From: JAOEGB01 sp041262585
GTDB taxonomy: Bacteria; Actinomycetota; Actinomycetes; Streptosporangiales; Streptosporangiaceae
Length of the DNA: 64,000 nt
Direction of reading: 5' to 3'
Assembly: GCF_041262585.1 (NCBI RefSeq)
Contig: NZ_JBGCBZ010000005.1
Span: 186,001 to 250,000 of the forward strand
The notes below the pieces were generated by a model. That model saw nothing but the letters and a program-made list of their open reading frames with translations, had not been told where the DNA came from and did no database searches. The translations under genes and the position numbers were made by a program. Shown in pieces: positions 1 through 7,064 of this stretch. Every line of letters begins with the position of its first letter. The stretch's first letter is position 1.

Positions 1-1
1 G

Positions 2-556
2 CTGATCGAGGGCCTGGCGCTGGCCGCCTTCGGGGTCATGCGCGACATCACCAGCAAGCCGCTGCCCAAGCAGATCCTGGCGTACGTCATGCAGGACGAG
101 GCCAGGCACGTCGCCTTCGGCCGGATGGCCCTGCGCGACTACTACGGCAGCCTGTCGGAGACCGAGTTGCGCGAGCGGGAGGACTTCGTCATCGAGGGCT
201 GCTACCTCATGCGTGACCGTCTCCGGGGCCGCGAGAGCTGGGAGCACCTCGGCCTGTCCAAGCAGGAGACGGCCGAGGTGATGAAGGCCACCGACCAGTC
301 CGAGTACCTGAAGCTGTTCCGGTCTCTGCTCTTCAGCCGGATCGTCCCCTGCGTCAAGGACATCGGCCTGTGGAGCCCCCGCCTCCAGAAGGCCTACGCC
401 GACATGGGGGTGCTGGACATGGCAGGGCAGAACCTCGACGCGCTGATGAAGCAGGACGAGGACATCGCGGACAAGCTCGACGCCGACCGCTTCGCGCTCG
501 AGGAGGCCGAGCGGCACGCCGAGGTCGCCGAGACGATCCGCTCCGCGGGCGAGTGA
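2..556 (+). CDS. Ferritin-like diiron protein, 5' end cut by the window
   Basis: Only the C-terminal part is present: the frame is open from base 2 and the first ATG inside is at 38, so the true start lies outside. The fragment has the motif DEARHVAFG, the E-x-x-H metal-ligand pair typical of four-helix diiron ferritin-like proteins (established family knowledge). The rest is helical and charged, with no membrane segment. A soluble diiron oxidase or hydroxylase-like enzyme of unknown substrate is the safest call, because the first metal-binding helices cannot be seen. It faces the next gene convergently with about 40 bp between. Confidence 0.7.
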   Translation: MIEGLALAAFGVMRDITSKPLPKQILAYVMQDEARHVAFGRMALRDYYGSLSETELREREDFVIEGCYLMRDRLRGRESWEHLGLSKQETAEVMKATDQSEYLKLFRSLLFSRIVPCVKDIGLWSPRLQKAYADMGVLDMAGQNLDALMKQDEDIADKLDADRFALEEAERHAEVAETIRSAGE

Positions 557-598
557 CCCGCCGCCCGACCCTGCTGCCTGAACCTGCCGCCGAACCCG

Positions 599-916
599 TC
601 AGGACGCCAGCGTCAGGACCAGCGACAGCGCCCCGGCGACCAGCAGAAGGACGCCGAGCCACGCCACCCGCGCGTCCAGCGTGTCGTCCAGCGGGCGCCC
701 GTCCCGGAGCGCCCGCTCGACCCGCCTGAACCGGATCCCGGTGCGCAGCAGGAGCAGCGCGCCGCTCAGCGCGGCGAACGCGAACAGCACGGTCACCCCC
801 TCGCCGGCGTGGTGACGCAGCCCCACCCCCGCCGCGCCGAGCCCCGCCGCGGCCAGTACGGTGCCCAGGCGCACCCACGCCAGCCGGGTCCGCTCGCTGT
901 GCAGGCCGGGACTCAT
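599..916 (-). CDS. DUF202 family membrane protein
   Basis: A 105-residue protein with three predicted membrane spans: about residues 16-34, 41-60 and 84-104. The N-terminus carries E-R-T-R-L-A-W-x-R, the conserved start of DUF202 proteins, whose function is not established. It lies 38 bp downstream of a second DUF202 gene on the same strand, so the two probably form a two-gene operon and may make a hetero-oligomer in the membrane (inference). Confidence 0.75.
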   Translation of the reverse strand: MSPGLHSERTRLAWVRLGTVLAAAGLGAAGVGLRHHAGEGVTVLFAFAALSGALLLLRTGIRFRRVERALRDGRPLDDTLDARVAWLGVLLLVAGALSLVLTLAS

Positions 917-954
917 GGTTCTGTGCTCACGGCTCTGGGCTCACGGCTCTGGGT

Positions 955-1314
955 TCACGGCGACAGGAGGATGAGGACGAGCGCGAGGATCGCCACCATG
1001 GCCACGCCGTACCCGAAAAGCGGGGCGAGCGCGGGCGGCGGCAGCGGCTCGTCCAGGCGGAGCGCCCGCTGGATGCGCCGCCAGCGAGGGTAGGCCGTGA
1101 CGGCGGCGACCGCGGACAGCAGCACGAGGATCAGGGCGAGCGCCGTGCGGACCCAGGGCACGAAGACGCTCTCCGGCACCACGGCCATCGCGATGCCGCC
1201 CGCGCTGAGGGCCAGAGACGTGCTGAGCCAGGTGAGGAACGTCCGCTCGTTGGCCAATGTGAACCGCGGGTCAGGCTCGTTCCCTTGCATGAAAACAGGG
1301 TAATTTTGCCCCAT
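955..1314 (-). CDS. DUF202/YidH-like membrane protein
   Basis: A 119-residue protein with the motif DPRFTLANERTFLTWLST followed by three hydrophobic spans (about residues 30-46, 53-72 and 98-117). This matches the YidH branch of DUF202; molecular function is unknown in the family. AGGGG lies directly upstream of the chosen ATG, unusually close to it; a second in-frame ATG eight codons later has no visible ribosome site. It is the first gene of the likely DUF202 pair. Confidence 0.78.
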   Translation of the reverse strand: MGQNYPVFMQGNEPDPRFTLANERTFLTWLSTSLALSAGGIAMAVVPESVFVPWVRTALALILVLLSAVAAVTAYPRWRRIQRALRLDEPLPPPALAPLFGYGVAMVAILALVLILLSP

Positions 1315-1350
1315 TTCCCCTAGATTTGCCGGGTTAGCGGCAGGCCGGGG

Positions 1351-1716
1351 TCAGAGGCACGCCTCGCTGACGCGCTTCAGGTAGGCGGCTCCGTCGGTGG
1401 CGACCTTCTGCGCCGCGTCCACCGCCGCGTTGGCGTCGTCGACGTTCAGCTTCTGGAAGCTGTCGGCCAGGCCCTGGAGCGCCTGCTTCAGCGTGGTGTC
1501 CCCCGCCTTCTGGGCGAGATCGTCCAGCTTGGCCGCGCCGTCGGAGAGCTCCTTCCGCATCGCCTCGGGGTCGTTGGCGACCGCGCCGATCTTGCTGATC
1601 GTCTCGCCGATCAGTTTCGGCGCCTCGACGCACGACTGCGCCTTGTCGGCGGCGGAGCATCCGGAGGCCAGCAGGACGGCGGCCGCCGCGACGGCAGCGA
1701 GCGGGAGGAGTCGCAT
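1351..1716 (-). CDS. Small secreted lipoprotein
   Basis: The frame is open further upstream, but the ATG at 1716 gives a textbook lipoprotein signal peptide: Met-Arg, a hydrophobic Ala/Leu/Val core, then the lipobox LASGC with Cys20. The mature part (about 100 residues) is helical with repeated acidic/Ala segments and two further cysteines (SCVEAP early, SEACL at the end) that could form a disulfide. No known domain is recognised. It is predicted to be anchored to the outer face of the membrane. Confidence 0.75.
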   Translation of the reverse strand: MRLLPLAAVAAAAVLLASGCSAADKAQSCVEAPKLIGETISKIGAVANDPEAMRKELSDGAAKLDDLAQKAGDTTLKQALQGLADSFQKLNVDDANAAVDAAQKVATDGAAYLKRVSEACL

Positions 1717-1768
1717 GGCCGAAACCCTACCCAATTCCTGATTTGCCGTGGGCCGTAGCATCTGCCTC

Positions 1769-2026
1769 ATGGGTATCTGTGAACATCTGCTCAGCCCGGT
1801 CGAGGCCGAGCCGCGCACGCCGGAGGGCTGCGAGGAGTGCCTCGAACTCGGCACGCGCTGGGTCCACCTGCGCAAGTGTCTCGAATGCGGCCACGTGGGG
1901 TGCTGCGACTCCTCACCCGGCCGCCACGCCACCGGCCACTACCAGCACATCGGGCATCCGGCCGTCCGCTCGTTCGAGCCGGGTGAAGAGTGGCGCTGGT
2001 GCTACGTGGACCAGACGCTGGGCTAG
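1769..2026 (+). CDS. UBP-type zinc finger protein
   Basis: An 85-residue protein consisting almost entirely of a zf-UBP domain: CEHL, then CEECLELG, CLECGHVGCCDSSPGRHATGH and a final H near HPAVRSF. These Cys/His positions are the ligands expected for the ubiquitin-hydrolase-type zinc finger. Such stand-alone domains are common in actinobacteria with no assigned function. An in-frame ATG seven codons upstream exists, but the family normally begins close to the first CxH, so 1769 is preferred. It ends in a strong double hairpin. Confidence 0.85.
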   Translation: MGICEHLLSPVEAEPRTPEGCEECLELGTRWVHLRKCLECGHVGCCDSSPGRHATGHYQHIGHPAVRSFEPGEEWRWCYVDQTLG

Positions 2027-2065
2027 GAGTGCTTGACACTCCTCAGCACCGCTGGCGCCAGCGGT
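2025..2065. terminator. Tandem hairpins between convergent genes
   Basis: AGGAGTG (2025-2031) pairs perfectly with CACTCCT (2037-2043) across a 5-nt loop, followed at once by the perfect 18-bp palindrome ACCGCTGGCGCCAGCGGT (2048-2065). Both are symmetric and sit just after the zinc-finger stop and before the 3' end of the opposing gene at 2154, so they could terminate in both directions. No U-tract follows, as is common in high-GC actinobacteria. Confidence 0.55.
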
Positions 2066-2153
2066 CGGCCGCTGCGCGGGGTGATATGCGGCGCGGGTGG
2101 GGTGCCGGGGCGAGGTTGAATGCTGCGCGAGGGGAGGTGCCGCGCGGGGTGGG

Positions 2154-2795
2154 TCAGAAGGGAAACTCCGCGCAGACATCCCCCGCGAACCAGTGGGCGC
2201 AGTGCTCGCGCATGCGGGGGCCGTACACCGCGTCCCCGGCCAGGGCCGTATAGGACGGGAAGTCGCGGTGGACGAGCCCCGCCGTGTGGGCCAGGTAGAC
2301 GTCGAAGCCCGGGTACATCAGGCCCACGAACGGCAGGTCGTCCACATCGACGGCGAGCACCGGGTACTCGCCCCGGGAGTCCGGCTCGCCCACCGCCAGG
2401 ACCCGGCGGGAGTCCGATCCGCCGGGCAGCAGGAAGCACTCGGCGAACCGGTCCGCCAGCGGCGCGAAGAACTCACCCCAATGGCCGCCCATCTCCTCGC
2501 CTACGAGCCGGTCCAGCGGCCGGGGTGAGAAACCCCCGCCGGGGGCGAACCACCCGAAGCGCTCCAGCAGGCTCGTGTCGAACCCCAGCCACGCCCGCAG
2601 GCTGGGCGGCAACGGGCGGCCTGAGGGGAAGACCGCCTCCGCCAGCGCGTCCGCCGGCATCGGCCCGGAGGTCCCCGCCACCCACGGGACGTGCTGGTAG
2701 CTGAGCATCGACCGACCCGGCTCCCGCCGTACCGTCTCGACCACCCGCTCCGCGAGCGCCGCTCCGTGCTCCGCGCTCCCCGCCTCTTCAGTCAT
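2154..2795 (-). CDS. Unrecognised protein, possible SMI1/KNR4 (SUKH)-like
   Basis: A 213-residue soluble protein read from the ATG at 2795 (an upstream ATG in the same frame adds 16 poor residues). The order LPPSLRAWLGFDTSLLERFGWF, later LAVGEPDS and LAVDVDDLPFVGLMYPGFDVYLAHTAGLV resembles the layout of SUKH-fold proteins, where a LP-x-x-L helix precedes a strand-rich core; many of those are immunity proteins. This similarity is by eye only and I would not assign a function. No toxin-like gene is adjacent. Confidence 0.55.
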   Translation of the reverse strand: MTEEAGSAEHGAALAERVVETVRREPGRSMLSYQHVPWVAGTSGPMPADALAEAVFPSGRPLPPSLRAWLGFDTSLLERFGWFAPGGGFSPRPLDRLVGEEMGGHWGEFFAPLADRFAECFLLPGGSDSRRVLAVGEPDSRGEYPVLAVDVDDLPFVGLMYPGFDVYLAHTAGLVHRDFPSYTALAGDAVYGPRMREHCAHWFAGDVCAEFPF

Positions 2796-2882
2796 GCCTC
2801 CAGAAGCTAACAGCCGCCACGGACATTCCGCCGCGATCACCACACTCCTCCGACCCGTCGACCCTCAGCTCCGCTGCGCGGC

Positions 2883-3590
2883 TCAGGGGGACAGTGTGGG
2901 GACCGTGCGTCCGTTCCGGATCAGGGGGAGACCACCGCGCAGACGCTCGCGCAGCGGTTCGGCGCGAACCCCGATCTCGGTGAAGTCGTCCGGCTCGGGA
3001 GCGCCGTTCGTGAGGACTTCCGGCACCAGGAGATCGGCGAGTGGGGTGCTGGGGGCGGGGTCCTCCAGCCGGCCGATGTCCAGGCCGGAGAAGTCCAGAT
3101 AGCGGGGGGCGAGCGCCCTGCCGCGGAGGGTGCCGGTGATCAGGTCGGGGTAGAACTCGTTCCAGAAGATCGTCACCGCCGCGCGCAGATCACCGTGGAT
3201 CATCACGAGTTTGTCGGTCCAGTTGCCCACGAAGGTCTCGACCTCGACGTCGCCTCGCACCAGGAGCTTGGCATCCCCCTCCAGGATGATGTTGGCGGCG
3301 CGCAGATCTCCCAGGACCACCAGCGCGGCGGCTCCGTCGTCGTCGTTGACGATGTTGCCTTCGACGCTCAGATCACCGTCCACGATGTAGCCCGTCGCCC
3401 CCTCCGGCGTGTCGTAGCGCCACGGAGAGCGGTTCTCGTGCTCGTTGAGGGAGAGCTCCCCGGTGATCGAGGCGCTGCCGGAGTGCAGGATGTACTGCTC
3501 CTCGTACAGGTTCCCGTAGGTCTCTCTGGGAAGGCCCCGCCGCTCGAACAACTCCACTGCCGCGGCCCAGGATAGATAGCTGCTTCGCAT
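2883..3590 (-). CDS. Protein with beta-helix-like repeats, function unknown
   Basis: About 235 residues from the ATG at 3590; an upstream ATG at 3623 adds 11 residues. The centre (about residues 45-150) repeats short strand-turn units such as GDLSVEGNIVN, GDLRAANIILEGD, LLVRGDVEVETFVGN and HGDLRAAVTIFW, the pattern of a right-handed beta-helix as in polymer-forming (bactofilin-like) and related proteins. There is no signal peptide or membrane span. Family membership is inference; function is unknown. Confidence 0.6.
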   Translation of the reverse strand: MRSSYLSWAAAVELFERRGLPRETYGNLYEEQYILHSGSASITGELSLNEHENRSPWRYDTPEGATGYIVDGDLSVEGNIVNDDDGAAALVVLGDLRAANIILEGDAKLLVRGDVEVETFVGNWTDKLVMIHGDLRAAVTIFWNEFYPDLITGTLRGRALAPRYLDFSGLDIGRLEDPAPSTPLADLLVPEVLTNGAPEPDDFTEIGVRAEPLRERLRGGLPLIRNGRTVPTLSP

Positions 3591-3725
3591 GGTGGTGACC
3601 CTAGTGACTCCCACCGACGACATGTGTGCGCCGGTTAGAAGGGCGCCTCATTGGAGTTGCCGGGCTGGGGCTCCTGGCGCTGCGCCATGGCGGCGGCGAG
3701 CTTGACCCGACCCCCGCCCTTGCCG

Positions 3726-3992
3726 CGTGATCATGCACATGCTCCCGCACACACCGTCCTCCCTGGCGCTTTGTGCGGCGTGATCATGCACGTGTTCCCG
3801 CACGCACCGTCTTACCTGGCGCTTTGCGCAGCGTGATCACGCATGACGAGGGCGCGCCCGACGGACGGACACCGCATGATCACAAACAGTGCCGACACTG
3901 ATCAGACCGCGTACGGCGGAATCCATGCATGATCACGCCCCGGGGAACCCCACGTCCCCGAGCTTCCCGGGAAACCCTGCATGATCACGGCG
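3726..3992. repeat. TGATCA-motif repeat array, copy 1 (six motifs)
   Basis: This holds most of the 417-bp gap between the gene starting at 3590 and the antiporter ending at 4008; no gene is seen in the gap. TGATCA cores lie at 3728, 3781, 3834, 3877, 3930 and 3982, so spacings are 53, 53, 43, 53 and 52 bp. The first three read GTGATCAYGCAY, the last three the complementary GCATGATCAC, so orientation flips at the 43-bp step. Bases 3874-3992 are about 94% identical to copy 2 at 31981-32099 (7 mismatches in 119). The first two 53-bp units are direct repeats of each other. A TTCCCGGGAA palindrome lies between the last two motifs. Confidence 0.9.
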
Positions 3993-4007
3993 TGGCTGGC
4001 CGGCTCC

Positions 4008-5600
4008 CTAGCCGCGCTCCAGGGTGGCCTCCTCGAAGTCGAGCTCCTGCATCACCCGGTGGAGGACCTCGTCGTCGATCCGCCGCTCGTCGCGGAGCCG
4101 TACGAACACGTCACGCTCGGCCGCAAGCATCTCCCTGCGGAGGCGGCGGTAGATGGTCCCGGGGGTCTCCTCCCCGTCCGGGCCGGTGCCGCCGCCGAGC
4201 CGCTCCCAGGCGTGCAGCGCCCTCCGCTCGGATCGGTCGCGCAGCCGCTGGACGACCTCCTCGTGCACGTCGAGGACGCCGTCGGCGACCAGCTCGTCGA
4301 GCCGTGCCACCGCGGCCGCGGCCGCCGCCTGCTGGGCGGCGGCCTCGGCGAGATCGTCGGCGTACTCCTCCTTCTCGGTGGAGACGCCCAGCTTCCTGAT
4401 CAGCCACGGGAACGACAGGCCCTGGACGACCAGGGTCCCGATCACGACGGCGAAGGTGAGAAAAAGCAGGAGGTTGCGCTCGGGGAAGTCCTCCGGGAGT
4501 CCGAAGGCGGCGGCCAGCGAGACGACGCCGCGCATCCCCGCCCAGCTCACCAGCATGGAGCTCCGCCACGGCGGCTTCTTCGGCTCGCGCTCGCGGATCC
4601 TCTTGGAGAGCATCCGCGGGACGTAGCTGGCGAGCGGCACCCAGAAGGCCCGGACCCCCACGGCGACCAGGAAGAGGGCGACCGCGTAGACGGCGACCCG
4701 TCCGGGGTCCTCGCCGTGCAGGCCCACGATGATCGGGCGCACCTGCAGGCCGATGAGGGCGAACACGATCGACTCGAGCACGAGGTCGACGACCTGCCAG
4801 ACGGCGCTCGACAGCAGCCGCGTGCCGTACGACGTGCGGCTGAGCTGGTGGCCCAGGTAGATCCCGACGATCACGACGGAGATCACGCCGGAGGCGTGGA
4901 CCGCCTCGGCCGCGATGTAGGCGGCGTACGGCACGAGCAGCGAGACCCCGTTGGCGATCAGCGGGTCGGTGAGCCGCCGCAGCAGCAGCCCCGTGACGTA
5001 CGCCAGGGCGAGGCCGATGACGATGCCGCCGCCGGCGGCGAAGAGGAACTGCGTCCCGGCGTCGACCAGGCTGACCGCGGTGCCGAGGACCGCGCCGACC
5101 GCGACCCGGTAGGCGGTGAGCGCGGTGGCGTCGTTGAACAGCCCCTCCCCGATCAGGATGGTGATCGCGCGCCTCGGCAGGCCCAGCTTGCGGCCGACGG
5201 CGACGGCGGACACGGCGTCGGTGGGGGCCACGATCGCGCCGAGCGCGAACGCCGCGGCGAGCGGGAGGTGCGGGATCAGGGCGTGCGCGACGAAGCCGAT
5301 CACGATCGTGTTGACCAGGACGAGCCCGACGGCCAGCAGGCCCACCGGCCGTTTGGCGTCACGTAACCGCAGGTAGGAACTGTCGAGCGCGGCCGAGTAG
5401 AGCATCGGCGGCAGGAAGATCGACAAGACGACCTGCGGGTCCAGCTCGTAGCTGGGCATGCCGGGCACGTAGGAGGCCACCAGCCCGGCGAGGACCAGCA
5501 GCAGGGGCGCCGACCACCCTCGCCATCTCGCGAAGGCGGCCACCGCGAGCGCGCCCGCCGGGAGGAAAAGAAACTGCAATGCCGTCGAGGTGTCCATCAA
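4008..5600 (-). CDS. Na+/H+ antiporter, CPA1/NhaP type
   Basis: A 530-residue membrane protein with about twelve hydrophobic spans in the first 400 residues and a charged, coiled cytoplasmic tail rich in Ala/Glu/Arg. Diagnostic CPA1 elements are GAIVAPTDAVSAVAVGRKLG and GEGLFNDATALTAYR, the latter carrying the Asn-Asp pair used for cation/proton exchange in this family. Expected role is proton-driven Na+ or K+ export and pH control at the plasma membrane. Two Met codons start the frame; either may be used. Its 3' end lies 16 bp from repeat copy 1. Confidence 0.88.
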   Translation of the reverse strand: MMDTSTALQFLFLPAGALAVAAFARWRGWSAPLLLVLAGLVASYVPGMPSYELDPQVVLSIFLPPMLYSAALDSSYLRLRDAKRPVGLLAVGLVLVNTIVIGFVAHALIPHLPLAAAFALGAIVAPTDAVSAVAVGRKLGLPRRAITILIGEGLFNDATALTAYRVAVGAVLGTAVSLVDAGTQFLFAAGGGIVIGLALAYVTGLLLRRLTDPLIANGVSLLVPYAAYIAAEAVHASGVISVVIVGIYLGHQLSRTSYGTRLLSSAVWQVVDLVLESIVFALIGLQVRPIIVGLHGEDPGRVAVYAVALFLVAVGVRAFWVPLASYVPRMLSKRIREREPKKPPWRSSMLVSWAGMRGVVSLAAAFGLPEDFPERNLLLFLTFAVVIGTLVVQGLSFPWLIRKLGVSTEKEEYADDLAEAAAQQAAAAAAVARLDELVADGVLDVHEEVVQRLRDRSERRALHAWERLGGGTGPDGEETPGTIYRRLRREMLAAERDVFVRLRDERRIDDEVLHRVMQELDFEEATLERG

Positions 5601-5657
5601 TCGACGAGCGTACTTATGGCTGGGACCGCTGATGACCGGCCACGTGCATCCCTATGG

Positions 5658-6851
5658 CTACCAGCCGCGCTGGTCCTCCCGGTGTTCCGACCGGCGTCCG
5701 GTGCGGTGATCTGCGGGCTGGTCCGAGTGATGATCTGAGTGCTGATCCGGCCGCAGCCGCTCCCCCGTCGTGTAGATCGGCTCCGGAACGTACGGCCGGA
5801 CCTGACCGAGGCCGAGAGGGTCGTTCGGGTCGACGTCGACCACGCCGGGCTGCGGCGGATACGCCGGCTCCTGCTGATACGCCCCAGGGTCGTTCGAGTA
5901 GGCGGCGTCGTGCTCGTAGGCGGGGTCGTTCGAGTAGGCCGGCTCCTGCTGATAGGCCGGTTCCTGAGGGTAGCCCGGCTCCTGAGGGTAGGCCCGCGCC
6001 CGCTCCTGCGCGTACGCCGGCTCCTGCCCGTACGCCGGTTGCTGCTGGTAGGCCGGTTGCTGCTGGTAGGCCGGCTCGCGCTGGTACGACGGCTCCTGCT
6101 GGTACCCGAGGTCCTGCGCCGGGTCCTGCTGATACTGAAGGTCCTGCTGATACTGCGGTTCCCGCAGATACTGCGGGTCCTGCAGATACTGCGGGTCCTG
6201 CAGATACTGCGGGTCCTGCAGATACTGCGGGTCCTGCTGATACGCCGGGTCCCCGGTGTATGCGGGCTGCTGGGGGTAGGCCGGTTCCTGCGCGTACGCC
6301 GGCTCTTCCGGGTCGAACTGGTAGGCGGGCCGTCCGGGGATCGGCGAGGGGAACTGGTACACCGGCTCGGCGGGCGGCGGCTCGTGGTTGGCGGCGACCA
6401 GCCGGTCCCGGGAGGGAGCGCCCCGGGCGACCAGCACGTCGTTGGGCCCCAGCGCCGCCGGGGCGGGCCTGGCATACTGGCCCGTGCCGGGGTAGTCCGG
6501 GTATTCCGGATAGTCCGGGTAGTCGGACTGGTCGGGATAGTCCTGGTAGTCGGGCGCCTGATCCCGGACGCCGGGCTCGCCGGTGTCCGGCATCGGGAAC
6601 GGTCCCGTTCCCGCGTCGTCCTCGGCGTACTGGCCGCCCGCCTCGGCGAAGCCCTCGTCGAGGGTGTCGATGAGGCGCTCCACGTCGCCCATCGGCATCC
6701 GGAAACTGGCCGTGCACATCTCGCCCCGCCACAGGCTCAGCACCAGAGTGCCCTCGTGCCAGGTGACCCGGAGAACCCGGTCCTGCCCTCGGGCGTCGAA
6801 GAACACCTCACCGAACGATGGCAATGGGACAACTTCCGACATGGCAGACAT
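5658..6851 (-). CDS. Protein with long Tyr/Gln/Pro hexapeptide repeat tail
   Basis: A 397-residue protein from the ATG at 6851 (a second ATG at 6842). The first ~75 residues form a compact domain with VLRVTWHEGTLVLSLWRGE and MGDVERLIDTLDEG, which I do not recognise. After a YPD-rich linker, roughly residues 180-330 are tandem six-residue units of the form PAYQQE, PAYQQD or PQYLQD, ending in PYVPEPIYTTGE and an Arg/Asp/His tail. No signal peptide or membrane span. Such Y/Q/P tails are disordered and can self-associate or bind a partner (general knowledge); role here is unknown. The same frame stays open far upstream across the opposite helicase gene, which I treat as spurious. Confidence 0.7.
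   Translation of the reverse strand: MSAMSEVVPLPSFGEVFFDARGQDRVLRVTWHEGTLVLSLWRGEMCTASFRMPMGDVERLIDTLDEGFAEAGGQYAEDDAGTGPFPMPDTGEPGVRDQAPDYQDYPDQSDYPDYPEYPDYPGTGQYARPAPAALGPNDVLVARGAPSRDRLVAANHEPPPAEPVYQFPSPIPGRPAYQFDPEEPAYAQEPAYPQQPAYTGDPAYQQDPQYLQDPQYLQDPQYLQDPQYLREPQYQQDLQYQQDPAQDLGYQQEPSYQREPAYQQQPAYQQQPAYGQEPAYAQERARAYPQEPGYPQEPAYQQEPAYSNDPAYEHDAAYSNDPGAYQQEPAYPPQPGVVDVDPNDPLGLGQVRPYVPEPIYTTGERLRPDQHSDHHSDQPADHRTGRRSEHREDQRGW
5866..6310 (-). repeat. In-frame 18-bp tandem repeat encoding the Y/Q/P tail
   Basis: Degenerate 18-bp units encode the hexapeptides of the gene above. Near 6171-6240 the DNA repeats almost exactly four times (TGCGGGTCCTGCAGATAC), giving successive QYLQDP units. 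Elsewhere codons vary, so only the central block looks recently expanded. Unit number is likely to vary between strains. Confidence 0.85.
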
Positions 6852-7064
6852 AGTGCCTTTACCTGCCCTTATCCGTCCACTCGACCTCGGGAACCCTACC
6901 GAAACGTTCGTTTCGTCCTTCTTGACCTCACTCGGTAGATCACCGTTGACCTTGAGCGCGTGAGCCCTAGTCTGCCATGCGGGATCGAATCCGGCTCCTG
7001 GAACGCCAGGATGTGTCAATCCGGTCACGCACCGAATGTCGGCGGCAGCGGGTAGCGTTCTCCC

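Noticed and set aside
3726..3992. CRISPR-like array
   Set aside because: Regular spacing looked like repeat-spacer DNA, but the 12-bp core is too short, orientation flips, the spacers are homologous between copies and no cas gene is present.
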